From NCBI GenBank assembly GCA_023388605.1, contig JAEWFX010000055.1, forward strand, positions 1 to 22,294: DNA of 22,294 nucleotides. Direction: 5' to 3'. The notes below the pieces were generated by a model. The model made no database searches, was not told the origin of the DNA, and worked only from the letters and a program-made list of their open reading frames with translations. The stretch is from Bacillota bacterium (GTDB lineage Bacteria; Bacillota; Clostridia; Saccharofermentanales; DTU023). This document shows, in pieces, positions 7,448-15,213 of this stretch; the first letter of the stretch is position 1; every line of letters begins with the position of its first letter. A program made the translations under genes and the position numbers.

Positions 7448-7819
7448 GGGGGTGTACTGGTTTCGACGTGATCATAGAACATAAGGAAGCGGGTAGTGGA
7501 TGTCGTTGGCCACTTTAAAAAACGACAAAACCTTTAAATGCCAATAAACCGGCACTCGCAGCAGCTTAATTTTACTGTTGCCATGGGACTGACTGATCTG
7601 CGGGTCAACTCCCGTGTCAATTAGCAGACCTTGATTGTTAGAGGTTAAACATTCAACGTTCCGGTCTAAGCTTTGCCATCGGAATGTAACTATGAAGCTT
7701 ACCGACGGGCTCTTTGTCATCTGACTCGTCCGCTCGGGAAAACTGATAGGTGACTGCACCCGGAGATGCCTTATCGGAAATGGTTGCGGACAGGGGTTCG
7801 ATTCCCCTCACCTCCACCA
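7448..7819 (+). ncRNA. ssrA: Transfer-messenger RNA (tmRNA)
   Basis: The 5' end GGGGGTG followed by TACTGGTTTCGACG is the diagnostic tmRNA start. The 3' end has the T-arm AGGGGTTCGATTCCCCT, acceptor strand CACCTCC and encoded ACCA. The acceptor pairing includes G3-U70, the identity element for alanine charging. The RNA is 372 nt. The tag reading frame ends GCA CTC GCA GCA GCT TAA at about 7550-7570. Reading back gives TTKPLNANKPALAAA, though the resume codon cannot be fixed by eye. The ALAAA end is the expected degradation signal. tmRNA rescues stalled ribosomes with SmpB. Confidence 0.97.
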
Positions 7820-7820
7820 T

Positions 7821-7880
7821 AACTGGACACCCAGATTTTTATACAATGAGTATTGAAGTTGGTGTCCAGTTTTTTGTTTT
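7821..7880 (+). terminator. Intrinsic terminator of ssrA
   Basis: An 11-bp stem, AACTGGACACC (7821-7831) with GGTGTCCAGTT (7861-7871), is followed by a T-rich run (TTTTTGTTTT). It starts right after the encoded CCA end of the tmRNA. Confidence 0.85.
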
Positions 7881-7889
7881 CTAGATGGA

Positions 7890-8807
7890 TCAGTCCAAAC
7901 TCTTGATGTATTGTGCAGCTTTGATGCCTGCTAAACAACCGTCTGCTACTGCTGTAGCTATCTGTCTAACCTGTTTACTACGACAATCGCCAGCTACAAA
8001 TAATCCCGGTGTACCTGTGATGGTGTCTACACTCTCAGCATAGCCTGCAGTGTCCAGATCTAGGAGTTTTTCAGCAAATTTTAGATTGGGCTTTTGACCG
8101 ATAAAAGCAAAAATCTTGATATCTTTTTCAGCTATGTTTATTTCTTGGTCAGCACGGAGTATGTTTACTGCTGTGACTGTGTGACCATCGGTGAAAATCT
8201 CCTTTAACTTAGCGTTGGTGTAGATTTCGATATTATTGCGTTTAGTGATTTCTTCTTTGAATTCATCGATCATTTGGATTGTTGTTTGATCCTGTACCAT
8301 GATTACTTTTTGGGCATAGTTTGAGAGGAATATCGCCTCTTTGGCTGCTCCGTCAGAACCACCACAGACAATTACAAGTTTGTCGTCAATTTGATCTCTG
8401 CTAGCATATGCGTTATGTGAGACAGTGTCAGAAGTTTCGCCAGCGATCTCTAGGTCTTTGGCTTCGCTACCGTTAGCGATAATCACGGCAGCTGCATGAT
8501 AACAATTATTTTTACCACTCAAGGAAAAGCCATCACAACATCGTTCTATCTGATTGACTTCATCCTCAATAATTTTTATATCTGCAGCATGAAGTTGATT
8601 TTCAAGACGTTTAGCAAAATCTAAACCAGTTTCATCACCTAGTAAACTTGTATAGTGGCTGACTTTACTAACTGTACGAATTAGACCACCTATCGATTGT
8701 TTCTCAATAATTGTAGTGTCGATGCCACGTGATTTAGCGTATAGAGCAGCTGATACACCAGCAGGTCCAGCACCGATAATGATTAATCTGTTTACTGATT
8801 TCCCCAT
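7890..8807 (-). CDS. Thioredoxin-reductase-like FAD oxidoreductase lacking the CxxC active site
   Basis: The 305-residue product has the two-domain thioredoxin reductase fold: FAD loop GAGPAG (12-17), GGLIRT after the first subdomain, a second dinucleotide loop GGSDGAAKEA (149-158), and the closing FAD motif VAGDCRSKQVRQIATAVADG (271-290). The redox-active CxxC normally just before the second dinucleotide loop is missing: residues 130-140 read SHNAYASRDQI, and there is no cysteine between 103 and 147. The HRR motif that binds the NADPH phosphate is also absent (MVQDQTT at 170-176). It is therefore unlikely to reduce thioredoxin and may act as a flavin reductase or ferredoxin/flavodoxin-linked reductase. 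The start ATG 8807 follows GGGAGG with a 9-base gap. It stands alone, divergent from the surface protein gene. Confidence 0.85.
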   Translation of the reverse strand: MGKSVNRLIIIGAGPAGVSAALYAKSRGIDTTIIEKQSIGGLIRTVSKVSHYTSLLGDETGLDFAKRLENQLHAADIKIIEDEVNQIERCCDGFSLSGKNNCYHAAAVIIANGSEAKDLEIAGETSDTVSHNAYASRDQIDDKLVIVCGGSDGAAKEAIFLSNYAQKVIMVQDQTTIQMIDEFKEEITKRNNIEIYTNAKLKEIFTDGHTVTAVNILRADQEINIAEKDIKIFAFIGQKPNLKFAEKLLDLDTAGYAESVDTITGTPGLFVAGDCRSKQVRQIATAVADGCLAGIKAAQYIKSLD

Positions 8808-8832
8808 ATAATCTGGCCTCCCTGAAGCTTTA

Positions 8833-8863
8833 TTGTAAATATTTTCTTATTTTTATTATACTC
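8833..8863. promoter_or_regulatory. AT-rich divergent promoter region
   Basis: The 94-bp gap between divergent genes holds TATAAT on the leftward strand (8860-8855, for the reductase-like gene). On the rightward strand TTGTAA (8833-8838) is followed by TTATAC (8856-8861, 17-base spacer) or TATACT (8858-8863). The two -10 boxes overlap, so the promoters may compete. The -35 boxes are weak. Confidence 0.35.
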
Positions 8864-8901
8864 AAAGAGAAGAAACTAAATTTTCTACGAGGAGGTTTAT
8901 T

Positions 8902-10812
8902 ATGCATAAACAAAGAATTTACAAAATTCTACTTGCTTTTGTCCTCATTTTTGGTCTATTGCTGACCAGTGTTGTTTTACCGATCAACTCTCAACATAGT
9001 GCAGTTGTAGCTGAGGAAGGTAATTCTAATGAGACAGTAAAGCAAGAAGCTCAAGAAAAGATAGATTATTATAGAGGACATTCTCGAGTAGAATTGTCTG
9101 GTGGTAATGATGGTTATTATCAGGAATTCCTTGAAGTATTAAATGAAATTCAACGGGAATTAAATGACATTCCTACGGATCTGCCGCCCTCAGATTATCA
9201 GGAAAAAGTATCCGTTCTCAAGCAAAGGCTAGATGATGAATATAACCGCATCTTGGATGAGGCATTGAAGAACTCTCTTCAGGCCTTAGATCCTCATTAC
9301 AATGCGGCTTTAGACAGAGCCAGCAATGACACAGTCAAGCAAAAACTTAACCTTGACAAAGATGAGATGATTAATCAAATCACCGCTAATCGGGAAAATT
9401 ATTCGGTACAAGTTGATATCCTTGAAAATCTCAAAAATACAATTTATATCCGTCTCGGTAATTTTGAGCGTGAAGTAGCTCTCAGTGATCTCGAGGTATA
9501 TTATCAAGCATTGATCAAAGTCAGTGACTTAGAGAAAGACGAGCAGAAAAAATATACAACAGAGCAAAGAGAAAAGTTAGATGCTGTTCTGGCCGATTAT
9601 CAACAGAAACTAAAAGGTGTTCCTGAAGATAATGATGGTGAGATGCTCAAGGCGATCAAATCACTGTTTAACGAAGGTAAAGAAGCTCTGAAAGCTGTAG
9701 AGAGAGGCAGTGCTGATGTCACGCCCACACCTAGCAAGATCAAGGTCACATTGGTAGCTTATCCCAATAATATTATGGAGGACTATCCTAAAGCTCCATA
9801 TGACCACGATGCTCATGTGATACTGGAAGGTAACAAATATTCGGCGAAAACTTCAGATAGAACTAAGGTGCTGGAATTTGACGAAGGTGCTACTGCTGAC
9901 CTAATTAAAGAAAAAGCTCATTCACTTGATTCTAAATTTGTCGGCTGGTTTACTGAAGAAGTAGGTGGCACTCAGGTCGATGAAAATACTGTGTTGACAG
10001 ATGGAATGAAACTGTATGCACATTTCTTATTGCCGTCACCCAGATTTACTGCCGATGCCGGTGAACATGGTCACTTCACTTCTGAAGGTGAGCAAACACA
10101 AGTAATTGATTTTACAAAGCCGGAGCATGACTACTATGCAAGAGCAGTCATCAAGAAAGATGCTGAAGAAGAGGAAGGTCGAGTCGTCTATACTGTGCCG
10201 ATGCCTACAGTAGAAGAAGGCTGGAAGATTAAGACCATTGTTTACAATATTACTCGTCTGAGATTAGATAGTGCTACTTCAACACAAAGAGAAGAAACGT
10301 ATACTGTTGACAAGGATCCGAACCAAAATAGATTCCGCCATGGATTCTCGCGTGGTGAATCTCTACACGTTACCTATGTGTACGAGAAGGATCCGACAGC
10401 CACGACAACAACAACCACAACCACCACAACAACTACTACTACCACAACCACAACCACAACCACTACGACTACGTCTGGAAGCGAAGTGACAAAGCCAACA
10501 GAACCTACGAAGCCAACAGAACCTACGAAGCCGACTGAACCTACGAAGCCGACTGAGCCTTCAAAATCTACCGAAACAGGTACTACAGCAAGTTCTTCGA
10601 AAACTGAGCAAACTACTAAAGCACCAGTTGTAGAGAAGACCAACTCCTCCAGTGAGAAGCCTTCTGTTGGTTCAGATCAATCTAAGTCAGAAACTAAAGA
10701 GAAATTGGCTAAAACAGGTGAACAATATAATTGGCAGATGCTCTCTGTTCTGCTCACCCTGATGGTTATCGCAATGGTTTGGAGATTGAAATTAAATAAT
10801 AACAAGAACTAA
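8902..10812 (+). CDS. Cell-wall-anchored surface protein with InlB-type repeat and LAKTG sorting signal
   Basis: The 636-residue product starts after AGGAGG with a signal peptide (about 1-38: basic KQR, then a hydrophobic stretch to AVVAEE). Residues about 45-270 are charged and helical. Residues about 278-375 form an InlB B-repeat-like beta unit (FVGWFTEEVGGTQVDENTVL then KLYAHF), followed by a second beta-rich unit to about 495. Then come 24 consecutive threonines (501-524), a TKPTEP repeat stalk and a Ser/Thr-rich stretch. The C terminus has LAKTG (602-606), a hydrophobic helix and the tail RLKLNNNKN, the layout of a sortase substrate, with Ala in place of the usual Pro of LPXTG. The Thr/Pro stalk should span the wall and may be glycosylated. 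No sortase lies in the window. The ligand is unknown. Confidence 0.85.
   Translation: MHKQRIYKILLAFVLIFGLLLTSVVLPINSQHSAVVAEEGNSNETVKQEAQEKIDYYRGHSRVELSGGNDGYYQEFLEVLNEIQRELNDIPTDLPPSDYQEKVSVLKQRLDDEYNRILDEALKNSLQALDPHYNAALDRASNDTVKQKLNLDKDEMINQITANRENYSVQVDILENLKNTIYIRLGNFEREVALSDLEVYYQALIKVSDLEKDEQKKYTTEQREKLDAVLADYQQKLKGVPEDNDGEMLKAIKSLFNEGKEALKAVERGSADVTPTPSKIKVTLVAYPNNIMEDYPKAPYDHDAHVILEGNKYSAKTSDRTKVLEFDEGATADLIKEKAHSLDSKFVGWFTEEVGGTQVDENTVLTDGMKLYAHFLLPSPRFTADAGEHGHFTSEGEQTQVIDFTKPEHDYYARAVIKKDAEEEEGRVVYTVPMPTVEEGWKIKTIVYNITRLRLDSATSTQREETYTVDKDPNQNRFRHGFSRGESLHVTYVYEKDPTATTTTTTTTTTTTTTTTTTTTTTTTSGSEVTKPTEPTKPTEPTKPTEPTKPTEPSKSTETGTTASSSKTEQTTKAPVVEKTNSSSEKPSVGSDQSKSETKEKLAKTGEQYNWQMLSVLLTLMVIAMVWRLKLNNNKN
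10402..10473 (+). repeat. ACN trinucleotide tract encoding 24 threonines
   Basis: Twenty-four consecutive Thr codons mix ACA, ACC, ACT and ACG, so the DNA is not a pure microsatellite while the protein tract is uninterrupted. The codon mixture suggests selection for the amino acid run rather than recent slippage. Confidence 0.95.
10489..10560 (+). repeat. Four 18-bp tandem repeats encoding TKPTEP
   Basis: Four in-frame 18-bp units (10489, 10507, 10525, 10543) each encode Thr-Lys-Pro-Thr-Glu-Pro, differing only at third codon positions. They form a proline-rich stalk and are candidates for length variation between strains. Confidence 0.95.
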
Positions 10813-10842
10813 ACCTAATACTATCTGAGATAGTTTGTGGTC

Positions 10843-10877
10843 GGGACTGATTCAATCACTGGATCAGTCCCTTTTTT
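10843..10877 (+). terminator. Intrinsic terminator of the surface protein gene
   Basis: GGGACTGAT (10843-10851) pairs perfectly with ATCAGTCCC (10863-10871), followed by TTTTTT. In the other direction, for the ABC genes, the hairpin lacks a good T-tract. Confidence 0.88.
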
Positions 10878-10884
10878 ATGAGTT

Positions 10885-12690
10885 TTACGTCAGTTGTACC
10901 GTCCCCATATTGAGATCGTAATAAGTTCCCTTTTGTTCCATCAATTCATCGTGTGTACCGCGTTCGATGATGACACCGTGTTCAAGTACCATGATCGCAT
11001 TGGCTGTGCGGACGGTAGAGAGTCGGTGGGCGATAGCAAAAGTAGTAGCTTGTTTCATCAAGTGATCCATGCCTTGCTCGATCAATTTTTCAGTGCGTGT
11101 ATCGACGGAGCTTGTAGCTTCATCGAGAATTAGCACATAGGGACGGGCGATGGCAGCACGGGCGATAGCGAGCAACTGGCGTTGACCCTGCGAGAGATTG
11201 CTGCCGTCAGGTAAGAGTTCGGTGTCGTAGCCTTTCTCTAGCTCGCTGATAAAGTGATGGGCATGAGCAGAGCGTGCCGCTGCTTCGATCTCCTCATCGG
11301 TTGCACTCAGACGACCAAAACGCAGATTTTCGCGAATAGTTCCCTTGAAAAGATGAGTCTCTTGTAAAACCATGGAGAGACCGCGACGCAGATCAGCTTT
11401 TTTGATGCGGCGGATATCGATGCCGTCATATGTGATGAGACCCTCATCGATCTCGTAGAAGCGATTGATCAGATTGGTGATCGTCGTTTTACCAGCTCCA
11501 GTTGAACCAACTAAGGCGATACGCTGTGTGGGTTTTGCCCAGAGCGAGATATCTTTGAGGATGGGTTGGCCTTTTACGTAGGAGAAATCAACATTTTTAA
11601 AGACGATCTCTCCGCGGATAAGACGGCGTTCGATAGAACCGTCAGCTTGTGGAATCAACCAATTGCCAGCCTCTGAACAGACATCTCCGTCATCGATTTC
11701 TGATTCTTCTTTGAATAATTTATTGATACGCTCAGCGCCAGCCAAAGCCTGTGCGACATTGTTGAATAGCTGAGCGATATTGCCGATGGGTTGAGAGAAG
11801 TTGCGGCTCATCGTCAAGAAAGTCATCAAGGCACCGATATCGATATATCCCGATAAAGCCAAGTAGGCTCCCAATAGGCCGAGGATGGCATAGCTGATGT
11901 AGCTGAAATTACCGAGAATGGGGAAGAGTACTGTCGCGTATGTCTGAGCTTTAGAACTAGATTTTTGTAGTTCTCGATTGATCTCAGCAAAATCAGCAGA
12001 AGCCACTTGTTCATGAGTATATGCTTTGACAATTTTCTGTCCTTCCACATATTCTTCGACGAAGCCGTTCAGAGCAGCGATCTTTTGTTGTTGAGTGACG
12101 AAAAGCGCCGCAGATCTCTTGGCGATGAGTTTTGAACAGAGGAGCGGGAAGATCAATAGAATGCAGTTTACAATCATCAATTGCCAACTGAGCGTAGTCA
12201 TTATGATGAAGAAAACAATGATCTGTAGAGATGAGGAGACTATGCTGCTCCAGGTATTGCCATAAAACTCTTGCAGACGATCGACATCGTTGGTGAGAGT
12301 ACTCATAAGTTCACCGTGGCTAGTACGATCGAAGAAAGGTATGGGTAGACTCTGTAGATGTGCAAAGATCGCTGCACGTAGTCTGCTCAAAATATTTTGT
12401 GTGCCGTAGCACAAAAATAAATTTGCTACATACTGTATAGCGGATGCTAAGAGCACGATCGCTGGAATAGCGAGAATATAGGGCAAGATACGCCCCCAAG
12501 CAACACCTTCGGTGAGCATATTATAGATCGGTCTCTGCAAGGTCAGCACAGCGGACTGTAGAATAGTGGCGATGCCGATAAACAGCAAAGCGAAGAGCAT
12601 GCGTGTTTTTTCTTTAGATAAGAGGGAGAGTAAGCGACGGACATTCTCTAAAGTCAAAGAGGATTTTGGCGAGTGTTTTTCGTGGCTCAC
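10885..12690 (-). CDS. ABC exporter half-transporter with catalytic NBD (TM288/LmrD-like)
   Basis: The 601-residue product fuses a six-helix type IV export domain (about 30-330) to an ATPase domain. Walker A is GSTGAGKTT (about 393-401), the Q-loop is in MVLQETHLFKGTIRENL, the signature is LSQGQRQ (about 498), Walker B LILDEATSSVD has the catalytic Glu, and the switch His is in AIAHRLST. The signature with Gln in place of Gly at the second Gly position (LSQGQ) is the form found in the partner of degenerate subunits such as TM288. Start is GTG 12690, whose GTGA overlaps the stop of the upstream ABC gene by 4 bp. It should act only as a heterodimer with that gene product. Such exporters pump drugs, lipids or peptides; the substrate is not evident. 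Confidence 0.92.
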   Translation of the reverse strand: MSHEKHSPKSSLTLENVRRLLSLLSKEKTRMLFALLFIGIATILQSAVLTLQRPIYNMLTEGVAWGRILPYILAIPAIVLLASAIQYVANLFLCYGTQNILSRLRAAIFAHLQSLPIPFFDRTSHGELMSTLTNDVDRLQEFYGNTWSSIVSSSLQIIVFFIIMTTLSWQLMIVNCILLIFPLLCSKLIAKRSAALFVTQQQKIAALNGFVEEYVEGQKIVKAYTHEQVASADFAEINRELQKSSSKAQTYATVLFPILGNFSYISYAILGLLGAYLALSGYIDIGALMTFLTMSRNFSQPIGNIAQLFNNVAQALAGAERINKLFKEESEIDDGDVCSEAGNWLIPQADGSIERRLIRGEIVFKNVDFSYVKGQPILKDISLWAKPTQRIALVGSTGAGKTTITNLINRFYEIDEGLITYDGIDIRRIKKADLRRGLSMVLQETHLFKGTIRENLRFGRLSATDEEIEAAARSAHAHHFISELEKGYDTELLPDGSNLSQGQRQLLAIARAAIARPYVLILDEATSSVDTRTEKLIEQGMDHLMKQATTFAIAHRLSTVRTANAIMVLEHGVIIERGTHDELMEQKGTYYDLNMGTVQLT

Positions 12691-14414
12691 GATGCGATCA
12701 CCCCTTTCTTCTGTGAATCATAGATGATTTGATAAATATTTGAACTCTCTAAAAGTTCTTTGTGTGTGCCTTGAGCTTCGATCATGCCCTCGTCGAGTAC
12801 GAGTATATGATCACAGTTTTCAACAGTGCTGATTCGCTGAGCGATGATAACAGTTGTCAAATGTGGATATAGAGTTTTAAGACTATTCAAGATACGTTGC
12901 TCAGTCTTGGTATCTACGGCAGATGTAGAATCATCTAGAATCAAAATTTTAGGACGACGTACTAAAGCTCTAGCAATACAGAGACGTTGGCGTTGACCAC
13001 CTGAAAAATTGCTGCCGCCACGTTCGACGGGTGCATCTAAGCCTTCGGGTAGCTTAGAGACAAATTCATATGCGTCTGCAGCCTTGAGTGCGTGGATGAT
13101 ATCTTCGTCGCTGGCATCTCCACGTCCCCAAAGCATGTTGCTGCGTACAGTACCAGTAAATAACTCATTTTTTTGGAAGACTATCGCTACATCTTCACGC
13201 AGAGTCTTAAAAGCATAGTCTTTGACATTGTGTTCACCGATGTGAATCGATCCAGTACGCAGATCGTAGAGGCGAGGGATCAGCTGAATAATTGAAGATT
13301 TACCTGAACCTGTAGTGCCGATAATACCCAGTGTCTGCGAGTCTTTGATCTCAAAAGTCACTTCTTTAAGAGCGTCGGCAGACATGAAGGGGTAACGGAA
13401 GCATACTCTATCGAAACGTATAGTGCTGTCAGAAATCTCAGTTACAGGATCAGCTTTTTCTCGAAGATCAGATTCGACATCGAATACTTCGACGATACGT
13501 TCACCCGATACTTTTGCTCGAGAAATCTGCATAAAGATGAAACTTAGGAAGATCAAGGAGAAAGTGATCTGAAAACAGTATGTCGCGAAAGCACTTAGAC
13601 GTCCTATCTCAAAGGTACCTCCTAGCACCATTTTACCGCCCAACCAAAAGATCACACCGATAAAGATATTGGAGATGCTGTAGAGTGAGGGGAAAGCGAG
13701 GGCGATGATCTTAAAAGCAGCGATGTTTTTCTGACGTAAATTTTGATTGATTTTATCAAACACAGAAATTTGCTGCTCTTCGCGGACAAAACCCTTAACT
13801 TCGCGTATAGCTCTAAGATTTTCTTGGGTGACTCCGTTGACTTCATCCAAAGCTTTTTGCGCAGCTTTAAAACGAGGAAGAGATAGCGCCATGATAATGC
13901 CTATGCATAAAACTATGGCTGGGATCATGAAGAAGAAGATACTACCTAATTTTGCAGATTGTCGATAGGCCATGATCAGAGCGAAGATGATCATCAAGGG
14001 AGCTCGGATAGCTCCACGCACAATCATCATTAACCCTTGAGCAACTTGTTGGACATCATTGGTGATGCGGGTGATCAAAGTCGATGTCCTCATCTGATCC
14101 AGATTAGTGAAGGAGTAGCTATTTACCTTGTCATAGAGATCCTGTCGTAGGTCAGCGGCGAAACCCATACTACCGAATGAAGCCAAGTATGATCCTAGAC
14201 CTCCGCAGATCAATGCTCCGAGACCGCAGAGGAGTATGCGGAGACATAGCAACTTGATCATATGAAAATCACGTCCGACTATACCGACATCGATGAGTTG
14301 TGCCATGTAGAGTGGCACCAGGATATCGAGGAATACTTCAATAATCATTACTAGAGGACAGATGTAGCCATAAATTCGATATTGGCGCCAATGTTTGCTT
14401 AATTTTCGTATCAC
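12687..14414 (-). CDS. ABC exporter half-transporter with degenerate NBD (TM287/LmrC-like)
   Basis: The 575-residue product has a six-helix export domain (about 15-320) and an ATPase domain: Walker A GTTGSGKSS (about 365-373), Q-loop in IVFQKNELFTGTV, canonical signature FSGGQRQR (about 467). Walker B is LILDDSTSAVD, with Asp where the catalytic Glu should be, and the switch histidine is replaced by Gln in IIAQRIST. These two changes define the non-hydrolysing site of heterodimeric exporters, complementary to the next gene. The start is GTG 14414, with AAAGG 8 bases upstream. It is the first gene of a two-gene operon and diverges from a LytTR regulator, which is the obvious candidate controller. 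Confidence 0.92.
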   Translation of the reverse strand: MIRKLSKHWRQYRIYGYICPLVMIIEVFLDILVPLYMAQLIDVGIVGRDFHMIKLLCLRILLCGLGALICGGLGSYLASFGSMGFAADLRQDLYDKVNSYSFTNLDQMRTSTLITRITNDVQQVAQGLMMIVRGAIRAPLMIIFALIMAYRQSAKLGSIFFFMIPAIVLCIGIIMALSLPRFKAAQKALDEVNGVTQENLRAIREVKGFVREEQQISVFDKINQNLRQKNIAAFKIIALAFPSLYSISNIFIGVIFWLGGKMVLGGTFEIGRLSAFATYCFQITFSLIFLSFIFMQISRAKVSGERIVEVFDVESDLREKADPVTEISDSTIRFDRVCFRYPFMSADALKEVTFEIKDSQTLGIIGTTGSGKSSIIQLIPRLYDLRTGSIHIGEHNVKDYAFKTLREDVAIVFQKNELFTGTVRSNMLWGRGDASDEDIIHALKAADAYEFVSKLPEGLDAPVERGGSNFSGGQRQRLCIARALVRRPKILILDDSTSAVDTKTEQRILNSLKTLYPHLTTVIIAQRISTVENCDHILVLDEGMIEAQGTHKELLESSNIYQIIYDSQKKGVIAS

Positions 14415-14535
14415 AATAATTGCCTTTCTGAATGAAATGAAAAGCGGCGGTTTTTGAGTTTAAAGTAATTGAACTTTATGGATAGCTACCTGAGATGGGG
14501 CTAAAGTTCTGAAACCTGAGCCGCAATATCGAATA

Positions 14536-14541
14536 ATTATA
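14536..14541 (-). promoter_or_regulatory. Likely -10 box of the ABC exporter operon
   Basis: TATAAT on the leftward strand (14541-14536) lies about 122 bases before the GTG start. The -35 position reads TTTTAA, a poor match, which fits a promoter needing an activator. Confidence 0.4.
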
Positions 14542-14599
14542 TACCTTTATTTAGATGATTAAAACTACGGCGAAGTGGTTTGTAAGCCAGATGATTATC

Positions 14600-14640
14600 T
14601 GTACTAGCTACCGCATAACTTGTATTAGCTACCGCATAGC
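14600..14640. promoter_or_regulatory. Paired 20-bp direct repeats, candidate LytTR operator
   Basis: TGTACTAGCTACCGCATAAC (14600-14619) and TGTATTAGCTACCGCATAGC (14621-14640) match at 18 of 20 positions and are offset by 21 bp, two helical turns. Known LytTR sites are short direct repeats with this offset. Two further AGCTACC copies lie at 14484-14490 and 14665-14671. The array fills the otherwise gene-free gap 14415-14743 between the exporter and the LytTR gene. Only part of the published 9-bp LytTR consensus is matched, so binding is an inference. Confidence 0.6.
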
Positions 14641-14655
14641 CCAAAAGCCTTGAGC

Positions 14656-14661
14656 TATAGT
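14656..14661 (+). promoter_or_regulatory. Likely -10 box of the LytTR-DUF3021 operon
   Basis: TATAGT begins 15 bases after the second 20-bp repeat, which therefore covers the -35 position. No TTGACA-like -35 exists there, as expected for an activator-dependent promoter. Another candidate, TTGACT at 14697, has no good -10. Confidence 0.35.
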
Positions 14662-14743
14662 TTCAGCTACCTTAATCTGAGTTCATAGATGCAGTGTTTG
14701 ACTAATAGCGTCGTCTACTACTGAGTGAGAAAGGAGTTAGCTG

Positions 14744-15202
14744 GTGATAAGGTATGAATTTCATTTAGATCCTGACTTAAAGGAAATGGTAGTACAGTGT
14801 CATGCTGCTGAGCAAAACAACGATTGTTTGGCTATCGAACGTTATATCTCTGAGCTCAACATGACTAGTACCAAAATTGTAGGCGTGGGCGAAGACGGCA
14901 ACAGAGAAGCGAAACTCATCGATTTAGATGAAGTGTATCGTTTCTATACGGAACGCAAACGTATTTTCGCTGAGCTAGCTGATAGTATCTGGCAAGTAAA
15001 GTTCAGTTTGAGCAAGCTTGAAGAACTCTGTGCTACTAAAGATTTTATCCGTATCAATCAGGGTGAGATAGTAAATCTCAAACATGTCGATAGACTAGAT
15101 CTCTCGCTCACTGGCGTCATCGGTCTAAAGCTTAAAAATTATACTCAATGTTATGTTTCGCGTAGATCGCTTAAAGCTTTCAAAGAAAAGCTAGGTATTT
15201 AG
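14744..15202 (+). CDS. LytTR-domain DNA-binding regulator
   Basis: The 152-residue protein is a stand-alone LytTR regulator without a receiver domain. The C-terminal half (about 55-150) carries the LytTR core: YRFYTERKRIFAEL, then the hallmark FIRINQGEIVNLKHVDRL (about 105-122) and YVSRRSLKAFKEKLG at the end. The N-terminal 50 residues resemble the short leader of this subfamily and have no recognised sensor. The start is GTG 14744, 7 bases after AAGGAG. It is followed 11 bp later by a DUF3021 membrane protein gene. This pairing matches the LytTR regulatory systems described in streptococci (HdrRM, BrsRM), where the membrane protein holds the regulator inactive. Here it probably controls itself and the divergent ABC exporter through the repeats in between. 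Confidence 0.88.
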   Translation: MIRYEFHLDPDLKEMVVQCHAAEQNNDCLAIERYISELNMTSTKIVGVGEDGNREAKLIDLDEVYRFYTERKRIFAELADSIWQVKFSLSKLEELCATKDFIRINQGEIVNLKHVDRLDLSLTGVIGLKLKNYTQCYVSRRSLKAFKEKLGI

Positions 15203-15213
15203 CAGGAGGGATT

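Noticed and set aside
7472..7759. Leftward reading frame over the tmRNA
   Set aside because: It lies entirely inside ssrA on the opposite strand and is a chance frame.
10374..10643. Leftward frame with a long valine run opposite the threonine tract
   Set aside because: It is the mirror of the ACN repeats, with no ribosome binding site or family match.
10885..14414. ABC pair as a bacteriocin immunity or lantibiotic export system
   Set aside because: No precursor peptide, modification enzyme or C39 peptidase domain is present; the substrate is left open.
14484..14671. AGCTACC repeats as a small CRISPR array
   Set aside because: Unit lengths and spacings are irregular (122, 21, 38 bp), only two copies are long, and no cas gene is near.
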